Below are positions 1 to 7,200 of a stretch of 9,426 bases of DNA, piece after piece (position 1 is the stretch's first letter; each line of letters begins with the position of its first letter). The DNA comes from JAEUMY01 sp031394355. Lineage in GTDB: Bacteria; Pseudomonadota; Gammaproteobacteria; Burkholderiales; Usitatibacteraceae. The stretch lies in NCBI GenBank assembly GCA_031394355.1, contig JANNSU010000046.1, positions 1 to 9,426 of the forward strand, written 5' to 3'. The notes under the pieces were generated by a model, which saw only the letters and a program-made list of their open reading frames with translations, had not been told where the DNA came from and searched no databases. Position numbers and translations under genes: made by a program.

Positions 1-169
1 CTTCAACGGAGACGGCAAGGCCGACATCCTCTGGCGCAACACCACCAACAATCTCAACTTCATCTGGCACCTGGATGGCACCCAGATCGTGGGTGGCAAC
101 ATCACCGTGAGCTCCTTTGGCGCACTGCCCAGCTTTGACAACACCTGGAGCTTTCCGAATCCGAAGTAG
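1..169 (+). CDS. C-terminal end of a secreted protein with VCBS/FG-GAP tail (5' partial)
   Basis: The reading frame is open from the left edge (first full codon at base 2) and ends at TAG 167-169, giving 56 residues. They form one VCBS/FG-GAP module: a calcium-loop start (FNGDGKAD), ILWRN, FIWHLDGTQIV, then SFGALPSFDNTWSF and a final PNPK before the stop. The module is the same protein sequence as the last module of the protease ending at 3619. Over 1-168 the DNA differs from 3451-3618 at three bases only (124, 127, 136), all synonymous, and the stop codons differ (TAG against TAA). The catalytic part of this protein lies outside the window, so its activity is unknown. By analogy with the two downstream genes it is probably a secreted enzyme carrying the same tail. 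It could also be the end of a tail-only or adhesin-like protein. Confidence 0.88.
   Translation, partial: FNGDGKADILWRNTTNNLNFIWHLDGTQIVGGNITVSSFGALPSFDNTWSFPNPK
2..169 (+). repeat. Terminal B-type module of shared C-terminal VCBS cassette, copy 1
   Basis: This is near-identical to 3452-3619. Both carry the features found only in the last protease module: the extra residue in NTTNNLNF, VGGNITV, and the PNPK-stop ending. Sequence similarity stops at the stop codon; bases 170 onward do not resemble bases 3620 onward. Confidence 0.9.
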
Positions 170-181
170 GGCATTGGGAAT

Positions 182-193
182 GCGAATATTCGC
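182..193. repeat. 12-bp palindrome GCGAATATTCGC, copy 1
   Basis: This perfect 12-bp inverted repeat has an AT core (AATATT) and GC arms. It lies 12 bases after the TAG that ends the upstream VCBS tail. Identical copies occur at 489-500 and 3986-3997. It may be a dimeric regulator operator or a recombination-associated site; the sequence alone does not decide. Confidence 0.75.
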
Positions 194-259
194 CATAACG
201 ACATCAAAGCTGCCTCGGTCATGACCTACTAGGTGCGCAAGTTGCAGCGTCTCTAGCCG

Positions 260-474
260 GGCCTGCTGCCTAGTGTCGATCCCGCCTGGGTCTTCGCATG
301 AATGCGTGACTTCACGGAGCGGGCAAGGCCGATGTCTTCTGGCGGAACGGGGCAGGACAGAACTACCTCTCGTTCGTCAGCGGAGCGGTCATCGCCGGTG
401 GGCTCCTGCAGATTCAGAGCCAGGACATTCTGCCCAGCCTCGGCAACGAGTGGACGGTGGTGAATCCGAAGTAG
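260..474 (+). pseudogene. Decayed VCBS/FG-GAP module with conserved Asn-Pro-Lys-stop end
   Basis: Reading from 263 gives LLPSVDPAWVFA, which matches the end of an A-type module (LPLVDPSWSVAG), then an in-frame TGA (299-301), then MRDFT. Small indels between about 314 and 330, where the calcium loop should be, shift the frame by one. From 331 the frame reads DVFWRNGAGQNYLS and continues through a module-like stretch to LGNEWTVVNPK and TAG at 472-474. It is therefore one and a fraction modules broken by a stop and a frameshift, with no start codon or RBS. The ending (AATCCGAAGTAG) is identical to the end of the live tail at 158-169, so this is probably the relic of an older C-terminal end. Its protein sequence is clearly more diverged than that of the live modules. 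Confidence 0.72.
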
Positions 475-488
475 CCGTAAGTAGTAAG

Positions 489-500
489 GCGAATATTCGC
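489..500. repeat. 12-bp palindrome GCGAATATTCGC, copy 2
   Basis: This is an exact copy of the palindrome at 182-193, placed 14 bases after the TAG that ends the decayed module (472-474), so the tail-end-plus-palindrome arrangement is seen twice. A degenerate version, GCGAATGTTCAC, follows at 515-526 (10 of 12 bases match). It lies about 210 bases upstream of the protease start, so an operator role for that gene is also possible. Confidence 0.75.
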
Positions 501-606
501 ATCGGTGAAAGTGTGCGAATGTTCACTTTGCCCATCTCAGCGTTCACACATCATCAGCTTGCGCCCAGATTCAGCGTGCATCATTGGCAATGGCGCAAAG
601 GTGCTA

Positions 607-636
607 TTGACAGTCTTGCTGCTTCGGCAGTAGCTT
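607..636 (+). promoter_or_regulatory. Possible sigma70 promoter of the protease gene
   Basis: A consensus -35 hexamer TTGACA (607-612) is followed after 18 bases by TAGCTT (631-636), a weak -10 with three of six consensus bases. This would start transcription about 70 bases before the protease ATG. The spacer contains a small inverted repeat, CTGC-TTCG-GCAG (619-630). The -10 is poor, so this is only a candidate. Confidence 0.3.
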
Positions 637-698
637 TTGCTGACGAGACCGTTGCTCAACACGGCAGGTCAGAACCTTAGAAAAGCCGAAAATCAATT

Positions 699-705
699 AG
701 GGGAG
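699..705 (+). promoter_or_regulatory. Ribosome binding site that favours ATG 713 over ATG 707
   Basis: AGGGGAG ends one base before the in-frame ATG at 707, which is too close for initiation. It lies seven bases before the in-frame ATG at 713, which is a normal spacing. This makes 713 the better protease start. Confidence 0.65.
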
Positions 706-712
706 AATGGAA

Positions 713-3619
713 ATGTGGAAGCTAAGCATGTTGGTTGTGGCATCGCTGGCTTGTGGCTCAGCAGTCGGTTCCCAAAAGTTTGATGCCGCAATTGGTTCGG
801 TCCTGAGGTCGGGCGCAGAGTCGGGGAATCCGCTGATGGCCAAGGCAGCCCGCCAAAACAGCATTCCAGTGCTCATTCGGATCCAAGGAGAAGATGTTTC
901 ATATCTCGAAGAAATGGGTGTGCAGATTCGCAGCCGCTTGGGAAACATCGTTTCTGCAAATGTGCCGCTGAGTTCCATCGGTAGTCTGGTTGCGGAAGAG
1001 CGAGTGACGTATATCGAAGCAGAGCGGCAAATGATCGGTCGTCTCAATGTAAGCGTTCCGGCAACGAGAGCCAGTCTGATTCGTTCCGGAGCGGCGCCAA
1101 ACTTCACCGGCGCCACAGGCTCAGGCGTGATAGTCGGGGTGATTGATGACGGACTTGATTTTCGACACCTTGATTTTCGCAAGCCGGACGGCTCCACACG
1201 ACTGCTGGGTCTGTGGGATCAACGTGTGAATGGAGCTGCTGGTACGCCTCCTGCTGGCTTTAACTATGGCGGCGAGTGCACGCCTGCAATGCTGAATGAT
1301 GCTATCGGTGGAAATGGTGCCGCATGTACCCAACCATCAACTGGCAATCACGGAACGCACGTCGGTGGGATCGCCGCAGGAAATGGCCAACAAACCGGAA
1401 ATGGCCAGCCAGCGTATCGATTTGGCGGCATGGCACCCTATGCAGACATTCTCGCAGCAAACTCGATCGCTGGTGGTACGGGCGGGAACGCTGTCGTTGA
1501 TGCAATTGCCTGGATGAAGGCACGTGCGCAGTCTCTTGGAAAGCCGGTCGTCATCAACCTCAGTCTTGGTTCGTATTTTGGCTCGCGTGATGGGACGTCG
1601 AATTTCGAGCAGGCACTTTCCAATGCGGGAGCACCTGGTGTCATCGTGGTCGCCGCTGCGGGGAATGAGGGCAAGGACGCGATTCGAGCGAGTGGAAACA
1701 TTTCCCAGGGTGAAACACAGACCGTTACTTTCAACTGGGGTGCCACTGTGACAGCGGCACAGCGAATGGAAATCTGGTACCCGGGAACAAATCAATATGC
1801 GATCAAGTTCAATGGGCCTGGTGGCTGCACTACCGGGTACCACACAGCGGGAACGACGAACACCTACACATTGCCCTGCGGAACCCTTGAAATCACTTCC
1901 ACAGTCCAGCAGGCCAGCAACGATGATCGGCAGATCCTTGCAAATTTCACGCCGGCCAGTCCGGTAGCAGGCTCGCAGGGCGCTTGGTCAGTGGAAATCC
2001 GCGGTGATGTGGTTGCGCAAGCAAGTACCCCCTTTTCGCTGATTAGTGGGGAGGATGGTGGCGGCCTCCTCTTCACGTCTAACACCACTGCGGTGACGAC
2101 ACAGATCTTGACCGACACCGCAAGTGCGACCCGCACCATAGGTGTGGCTGCATACAACACGAATTACACCTGGACCTCACTAGGGGGCAATCCGTTTACT
2201 GCAGGTGGTGCCGGCCCAATCGGTGACGTGTCCGACTTCTCTAGCCGAGGCCCGCGCCGTAACTGCTCAAACCTGGCGAAGTGTCCCGTCATCGCTAAGC
2301 CTGAAATCACTGCACCCGGCTCGCTGATTATGTCCGCACTCGGTCAGGACGCCCCTGTTCCCGGCGATGGGACAACAGAGGCGGATGGAAAGCATGTTGC
2401 CTACAACGGCACGAGCATGGCAACGCCGCATGTATCAGGTGCCGTGGCCTTGATGCTGCAGAAGAATCCGAATCTGACTCCTGAGCAAGTGAAGGGAATT
2501 CTCTTCAGCAGCATTCAGTCCAACGCATTCTCAACGGGCTTGCCGAATATCGCATGGGGTAATGGAATTTTGGATGCCCAGGCTGCCGTGAACAACACTC
2601 CGTCACTGGCGAAAAAGCGCACCGACTTCAACGGAGACGGCAAGAGCGATGTCCTGCTGCGTAACCAGAACGGTTCGAACTACATCTGGCACCTGGACGG
2701 CACCAATCTGGCGGGTGGCAACGTCGCCATTCCCACCTCAGGCGGGTTGCCGGCAGTCGATCCTAGCTGGAGTGTCGCTGGCAAAGGCGACTTCAACGGA
2801 GACGGCAAGGCCGACATCCTGTGGCGCAACACCAACGGTCTCAACTTCATCTGGCACCTGGATGGCACTCAGATCGTCAATGGCAACGTGACCGTGAGCT
2901 CCTTCGGCGCACTGCCCACCTTTGACAATACCTGGAGCTTTGCCGGGGTCGGTGACTTCAACGGTGACGGCAAGAGTGACGTACTGCTGCGTAACCAGAA
3001 TGGAACCAACTACATCTGGCACCTGGACGGCACCAATCTGGCCGGTGGCAACGTCGCCATCCCCACCTCAGGCAACCTGCCGCTGGTCGATCCGAGCTGG
3101 AGTGTGGCCGGGATCGGCGACTTCAACGGAGACGGCAAGGCCGACATCCTGTGGCGCAACACCAACGGTCTCAACTTCATCTGGCACCTGGATGGCACCC
3201 AGATCGTCAATGGCGGCGTGACCGTCAGCTCCTTTGGCGCACTCCCCACCTTTGACAACACCTGGAGCTTTGCCGGGGTCGGTGACTTCAACGGTGACGG
3301 TAAGAGCGATGTCCTGCTCCGGAACCAGAACGGCACCAACTACATCTGGCACCTGGACGGCACCAATCTGGCCGGTGGCAACGTCGCCATCCCCACCTCC
3401 GGCAACCTGCCACTGGTTGATCCGAGCTGGAGTGTGGTCGGGATGGGCGACTTCAACGGAGACGGCAAGGCCGACATCCTCTGGCGCAACACCACCAACA
3501 ATCTCAACTTCATCTGGCACCTGGATGGCACCCAGATCGTGGGTGGCAACATCACCGTGAGCTCCTTTGGCGCTCTCCCCAGCTTCGACAACACCTGGAG
3601 CTTTCCGAATCCGAAGTAA
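713..3619 (+). CDS. Secreted subtilisin-like (S8) serine protease with six VCBS modules
   Basis: This 968-residue protein is an extracellular subtilase. Numbered from ATG 713, residues 1 to about 20 form a short signal peptide (one Lys, then a hydrophobic run). Residues about 48-110 look like an inhibitory prodomain (IPVLIRIQG, then YIEAERQM). The catalytic domain has Asp145 in VGVIDDGLD, His213 in NHGTHVGGIAAG, oxyanion Asn318 in AAAGNEG and Ser568 in NGTSMATPHVSGA, so the triad is complete. The Asn-to-Ser gap is about 250 residues against roughly 65 in plain subtilisin, with an inserted beta-rich part (MEIWYPG and following) resembling the Csp-like subtilase branch. Cysteine pairs at 189/205, 372/389 and 518/524 suggest disulphides. 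Residues from about 638 are six VCBS/FG-GAP modules ending in PNPK. An in-frame ATG at 707 would add two residues, but the ribosome binding site favours 713. Protease identity is firm; the Csp-like placement is inference. Confidence 0.95.
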   Translation: MWKLSMLVVASLACGSAVGSQKFDAAIGSVLRSGAESGNPLMAKAARQNSIPVLIRIQGEDVSYLEEMGVQIRSRLGNIVSANVPLSSIGSLVAEERVTYIEAERQMIGRLNVSVPATRASLIRSGAAPNFTGATGSGVIVGVIDDGLDFRHLDFRKPDGSTRLLGLWDQRVNGAAGTPPAGFNYGGECTPAMLNDAIGGNGAACTQPSTGNHGTHVGGIAAGNGQQTGNGQPAYRFGGMAPYADILAANSIAGGTGGNAVVDAIAWMKARAQSLGKPVVINLSLGSYFGSRDGTSNFEQALSNAGAPGVIVVAAAGNEGKDAIRASGNISQGETQTVTFNWGATVTAAQRMEIWYPGTNQYAIKFNGPGGCTTGYHTAGTTNTYTLPCGTLEITSTVQQASNDDRQILANFTPASPVAGSQGAWSVEIRGDVVAQASTPFSLISGEDGGGLLFTSNTTAVTTQILTDTASATRTIGVAAYNTNYTWTSLGGNPFTAGGAGPIGDVSDFSSRGPRRNCSNLAKCPVIAKPEITAPGSLIMSALGQDAPVPGDGTTEADGKHVAYNGTSMATPHVSGAVALMLQKNPNLTPEQVKGILFSSIQSNAFSTGLPNIAWGNGILDAQAAVNNTPSLAKKRTDFNGDGKSDVLLRNQNGSNYIWHLDGTNLAGGNVAIPTSGGLPAVDPSWSVAGKGDFNGDGKADILWRNTNGLNFIWHLDGTQIVNGNVTVSSFGALPTFDNTWSFAGVGDFNGDGKSDVLLRNQNGTNYIWHLDGTNLAGGNVAIPTSGNLPLVDPSWSVAGIGDFNGDGKADILWRNTNGLNFIWHLDGTQIVNGGVTVSSFGALPTFDNTWSFAGVGDFNGDGKSDVLLRNQNGTNYIWHLDGTNLAGGNVAIPTSGNLPLVDPSWSVVGMGDFNGDGKADILWRNTTNNLNFIWHLDGTQIVGGNITVSSFGALPSFDNTWSFPNPK
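2624..3619 (+). repeat. Three 330-bp tandem repeats encoding A-B VCBS module pairs
   Basis: Modules begin with GACTTCAACGG at 2624 (A1), 2789 (B1), 2954 (A2), 3119 (B2), 3284 (A3) and 3449 (B3), exactly 165 bases apart. A modules read DVLLRNQNG...YIWHLDGTNLAGG; B modules read DILWRNTNG...FIWHLDGTQIV. Each starts with a DxNxDGxxD calcium-binding-type loop. The outer modules are distinctive: A1 has QNGSN and GGLPAV where A2 and A3 have QNGTN and GNLPLV, and B3 has an extra residue (TTNNL), VGGNITV and the PNPK end. Six modules of this size may form blades of a beta-propeller, which is inference. Confidence 0.93.
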
Positions 3620-3670
3620 GCCGGTGTTGCTGAAGTTGGCCGGGATTGCCTAGGCGAAATCGGTTTGTGA

Positions 3671-3908
3671 ATAGAGCAGTGCTATGAGTCTCGAATCGGG
3701 AAAGATGGGCCGCGTAGAGCCCTCATCCAAACTCAGCCCAACCTCGACTGGAAGGTGGTGGGGACAGGCGACTATGACGGCGACGGCAGGGCTGATCTCT
3801 TGTGGAAGAACGACGCCACGGACGCTTCTGAACGGACTGGCCATCTTCCAGGAAGGCTTCGTCTACTCCCAGCCCAACAATGACTGGAAGATTCTAGGGA
3901 GGCCGTAG
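3671..3908 (+). pseudogene. Frameshifted VCBS module of a second subtype
   Basis: One frame, open from 3671, reads LIQTQPNLDWKVVGTGDYD (3722-3778), then GDGRADLLWKNDAT. A different frame then takes over and reads LLNGLAIFQEGFVYSQPNND, WKILGRP and a stop at 3906-3908. Together they make one and a half modules of the common bacterial type with NLDWKVVGTGDYDGDGRADLLW, with the break near 3805-3825. This subtype differs from the DFNGDGK modules of the live tails, so it is not a direct copy of them. There is no start or ribosome binding site. It may be the remnant of a once longer tail of the protease or of another lost gene. Confidence 0.7.
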
Positions 3909-3940
3909 CGAGTACATCCACGCAACAGGACACACACCAA

Positions 3941-3971
3941 CGAGAACAGGCCGCGATGCGGCCTGTTCTCG
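3941..3971. terminator. Strong hairpin, probable transcription terminator
   Basis: A perfect 14-base stem (CGAGAACAGGCCGC at 3941-3954 pairing with 3958-3971) closes a GAT loop. It lies after the decayed module and before the nuclease gene. There is no T-run on either side, so it is an atypical intrinsic terminator; it may instead protect mRNA ends. It would separate protease transcription from nuclease transcription. Confidence 0.6.
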
Positions 3972-3984
3972 CTTCCGCGATAGA

Positions 3985-3998
3985 CGCGAATATTCGCG
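3985..3998. repeat. Palindrome CGCGAATATTCGCG, copy 3 (extended to 14 bp)
   Basis: It contains the same 12-bp palindrome as copies 1 and 2 (3986-3997), here extended by one pair on each side. It is flanked by a direct repeat GCGATAG (3977-3983 and 3999-4005). It lies about 250 bases before the nuclease start, comparable with the position of copy 2 before the protease start (about 210), which would suit an operator shared by the two genes. Confidence 0.72.
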
Positions 3999-4004
3999 GC
4001 GATA

Positions 4005-4022
4005 GCAAGCCGAAGTGCTTGC
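4005..4022. repeat. Small inverted repeat GCAAGC / GCTTGC
   Basis: Six-base arms (4005-4010 and 4017-4022) surround a six-base spacer. It follows the palindrome at 3985-3998 directly. It may be part of an extended regulatory region or chance. Confidence 0.35.
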
Positions 4023-4204
4023 GACAATTCGCAACTCAATCAAGACCCAATGGGCCTCAGCTAAGACCCACTAATGTTTGTACTTTCGAGAGGGAATTGT
4101 CCTGTGCTTGCGGCAGGCAAGGATCGTGCGCCCTACCGTCACGCCAGATCGTCGCGCATCATTCATCCGGCGGTCATAAAGCGTCGGTACTCTCCGGTCT
4201 TCAT

Positions 4205-4226
4205 TCCATGCGCCCGATCGCATGGA
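4205..4226 (+). promoter_or_regulatory. Hairpin in the leader of the nuclease gene
   Basis: TCCATGCG (4205-4212) pairs perfectly with CGCATGGA (4219-4226) around the loop CCCGAT. It ends 22 bases before the ATG at 4249 and 13 bases before the ribosome binding site. It could stabilise the mRNA, influence translation, or serve as a binding site on DNA. No known riboswitch fold is recognised. Confidence 0.4.
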
Positions 4227-4239
4227 GACGCATTCACTT

Positions 4240-4245
4240 GGGGGA
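4240..4245 (+). promoter_or_regulatory. Ribosome binding site of the nuclease gene
   Basis: GGGGGA lies three to four bases before ATG 4249. The fit to the consensus is moderate and the spacing slightly short, but the strong signal peptide that follows directly supports this start. Confidence 0.5.
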
Positions 4246-4248
4246 CTC

Positions 4249-7200
4249 ATGAAAATTTCCAGCCTGCTAGCGCGTATTGCGCTGCTCCTCGTTGCTGTCG
4301 CCGCCAACTTCGCCGCTGCGGCACCATTCACACCGGGCAATATCGTAGTCTACCGAGTGGGTACAGGCACCGGTTCGCTGGTAAATACAGGTAACCCCGT
4401 CTTTCTGGATGAGTACTCGCCTGCTGGCACGTTGGTCCAATCGATTGTGCTTCCTACTGCGGCCAGCGGCGACAACAAGCCATTTGCTGCCAGCGGTACA
4501 TCGACTTCCGAGGGATTGCTATCGCGCTCTGCAGACGGCAAATTTCTTATCATGGGCGGATATGGCGTGACCGTGCCGTTTGCCTCCAGTCTGAGCGCTT
4601 CAACAGGTGCAACTGTACCGAGAATCGTGGCCAGGGTGGATGCGTTGGGCAATGTGGACACCCGCACCGCACTCACCGATTTCGCATCCGGCAACAACCC
4701 GCGAAGCGCAGCCAGTCTTGATGGAAGTGAAATCTGGGTGGGGGGCGGTGCAGGCGGCGTTCGCTACACGACCTTTGGCGCAGGTGCTGGGGCTCCAACG
4801 ACCTCGGTTCAATTGGCGACAACGCCAACGAATATTCGTCAGGTGGCAGTCATTGGAACCAAGTTATATCTCACGTCCGGCAGTTCGCCGTTTCAGGGTA
4901 TTTCATCGTTTGGCGTAGATGCGCCAACGACTACTGGCCAGATGGCGACTCTACTGTTCACGCCTGCCACCGTCTCCCCGTATCAATTTTGCCTCATGGA
5001 TCTCAATGTTGCCGTTGCCGGTGTTGATACCGCGTACGTGGCAGATGATGGTGCAGGTGCATTGACGAAGTACTCTCTTGTAGGGGGCAACTGGGTTTCC
5101 AATGGCGTCGTCGGCGTGGACGCAGACGACTACCGTGGCTTGGCATGTCGTCAAACCGGGCCGAGCACTGTCGCACTCTTCGCGGTGCGTAAGGGGGGTA
5201 GCAGCGCAACCGGCGGCGGTGAATTGGTAAGTCTGACCGACAGCAGCGGGTACAACGGTGCATTTTTGGGAACGCCCGTCCTGCTCGCCACTGCCGCGAC
5301 CAACACGGCCTTCCGCGGCGTTGCGATGACGCCGGAAGCACCAGCTTCGCCCACTGTGCAACTCGCCTGCGCCGGCAACAACGCGACCGAGGCTGCACCA
5401 GTGGCCATCACCTGCACCGTGACCGCTTCGGCCAACGTCGTAGGCAATCAGAACGTGACGGTCAATGTCAGCGGCATCAACGTGACGCCCACCGACTACA
5501 CGCTGGGCGGCGCTGCGTTGTCCGGCAACACGCTGACCCTCACGGACGGGACCAGTTCGGCCCAGTTCACCTTCACCATCCAGAACGATAGCGATGTAGA
5601 AGGGGTTGAGACGTCCTTCATCACCATTTCCGCACCGAGTGCTGGCATCCAGCTCGGCGCCACGGTCCAGCAGTCCGTGGTGCTCCTTGATGACGAGGCA
5701 CAGTCGGTCTTCATCCAGGTCAGTGCGCCAAGCGGTGCCGAGACCAGCCCCGTTGCCACCAGCATCACCGTGACGGCCATTGCCAGTGGGCCGGTCAACG
5801 GCAACCAGACCGTTCAAGTCGGCGTGGCCGGCACCAACATCACCGCTGGGGACTACACGCTTTCCAATGGGGGCGTGATCACCATCCTGAGCGGCCAGAC
5901 CCAGGGCGCGCTTACCTTCACCATCACTGATGATGCGTTGACTGAAGCGACCGAGACAGCCGTCCTCACGTTGAACACGCCTTCAGCTGGCCTGGTCCTC
6001 GGAGGAGACATCACCCGCAACATCGACATCATCGACAACGACGGCGCTGCCAACAATCTGCCGACGATTGCCTGTGCCGTCAGTGCTTTCTCGGGCGTGG
6101 TATCCGATCCCACCAACCCCACCTTCTCCTGCACCGTGACTGATGTGGAAACGGCAGTGGGTGCGCTCACGGTAACGGGAACATCGGCCAATCCGGCTGT
6201 CGTGCCCAATGCCAACATCTCAGCGGTCAATGTGAATGGCACCGTCACCGTGTCTATCGTTCCGACTGGTGTGGGCTATGCCAACCCGATCACGCTCACC
6301 GTCACCGACGCGAGCCTCGGCACGGCGCAGACGACGATCGACTATGCGTCTTCAGCCGCTTCGTTGACGCCTGCCACATCGCGTTTCCATATTGGCAAAA
6401 GCGATGCATCCACAGCAGTGGCCATCGATGCGAACCACATGTTTGTGGCCGACGATGAGGACCAGGTCATCCGCCTGTACAGCCGCACCAACAGCGGGCT
6501 GCCACTTGCCACCTTCAACTTCACGCCAACCAATGGATCGGGTGATGCGCCGCTGGGTCTGACCGACATCAATGGTGGCGTGCCACGCGAAATCGACATC
6601 GAAGCAGCGATGAAAGTCGGCAGCCGCATTTACTGGGTGGCTTCCCACAGCAATCGCTCCAACGGCAATGCGGCACCCAACCGCTCGCGCATCTTCTCCA
6701 CGGAGGTGGGCGGCAGCGGTGCGGCTTCAACGTTGACCTATGTCAGCCGCTACGACCATCTGCGTACCGACCTGCTCAACTGGGACAGCAGCAATGCCCA
6801 CGGACTGGGTGCCAACCACTTCGGGTTCGTTGCCAGCGCAGCCCCGGGCATCGCGCCGGAAGTGGCGGGTGGCGATGGATTCAATATCGAAGGTGTTGTC
6901 TTGGCGCCTGACGGTACAACGGCCTACATCGCCTTCCGTGCCCCGATTTCTCCGGCCAGCGCCCGCACGCAGGCGTTGATCGTGCCGGTGAACAACTTTG
7001 CAGCGCTGGTGGACGGTGCAGTCAATGGTGGCACGGCGGGTTCGGCGGTCTTTGGCGCGCCGATACTCCTCAATCTGGGTGGTCGCGGCATCCGCGAGAT
7101 CGGCAAGAACGCAGCCAACCAGTATCTGATCGTGGCCGGCCCGCATGACACAGCTACCGGCAACGCACCGAAAGACTTCCGCTTCTACACTTGGGATGGT

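Larger units (their letters stand above)
170..712. other. Intergenic region between tail fragment and protease gene
   Basis: No intact gene is supported here. The stretch holds two copies of the palindrome GCGAATATTCGC (182-193 and 489-500), a decayed VCBS module (260-474), a weak inverted repeat AAAGTG/CACTTT (508-529), a possible sigma70 promoter (607-636) and the protease ribosome binding site (699-705). The GTG-started open frame at 273-680 runs through the decayed module out of frame and has no recognisable content. No convincing terminator follows the stop at 169. Confidence 0.7.
3620..4248. other. Intergenic region between protease and nuclease genes
   Basis: No intact gene is supported. 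It holds a frameshifted VCBS module (3671-3908), a strong terminator-like hairpin (3941-3971), the third palindrome (3985-3998), a GCAAGC/GCTTGC inverted repeat (4005-4022), a direct repeat AAGACCCA (4042-4049 and 4063-4070), a leader hairpin (4205-4226) and the nuclease ribosome binding site. The short + frames beginning at 3956 and 4074 show no recognisable protein and overlap the nuclease start. Bases 3620-3670 show nothing I can interpret. Confidence 0.7.

Noticed and set aside
508..529. AAAGTG/CACTTT inverted repeat as a terminator
   Set aside because: The stem is only six pairs with a ten-base loop and no T-run, too weak to call.
273..680. 135-codon + frame starting with GTG
   Set aside because: It runs through the decayed VCBS module in the wrong frame, has no ribosome binding site and shows no protein-like pattern.
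713..775. Lipoprotein signal at SLAC in the protease signal peptide
   Set aside because: The residues before Cys (Ser-Leu-Ala) do not fit the usual Leu-Ala/Ser-Gly/Ala lipobox, so an ordinary signal peptide is more likely.
2624..3619. Regular repeats considered as a CRISPR array
   Set aside because: The repeat unit is 165/330 bases, fully coding and without spacers; it is a protein module repeat.
4074..4394. 106-codon + frame overlapping the nuclease start
   Set aside because: It has no ribosome binding site, is low in recognisable content and is incompatible with the signal peptide frame at 4249.
4828..4839. ACGAATATTCGT, a palindrome with the same core as the intergenic ones
   Set aside because: It lies inside the nuclease coding sequence and differs at both outer bases, so it is probably a chance match.
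4951..5817. Long open frame on the - strand (288 codons)
   Set aside because: It lies inside the Calx-beta and N-terminal part of the nuclease gene. It is a mirror frame typical of GC-rich coding DNA, with no recognisable domain.
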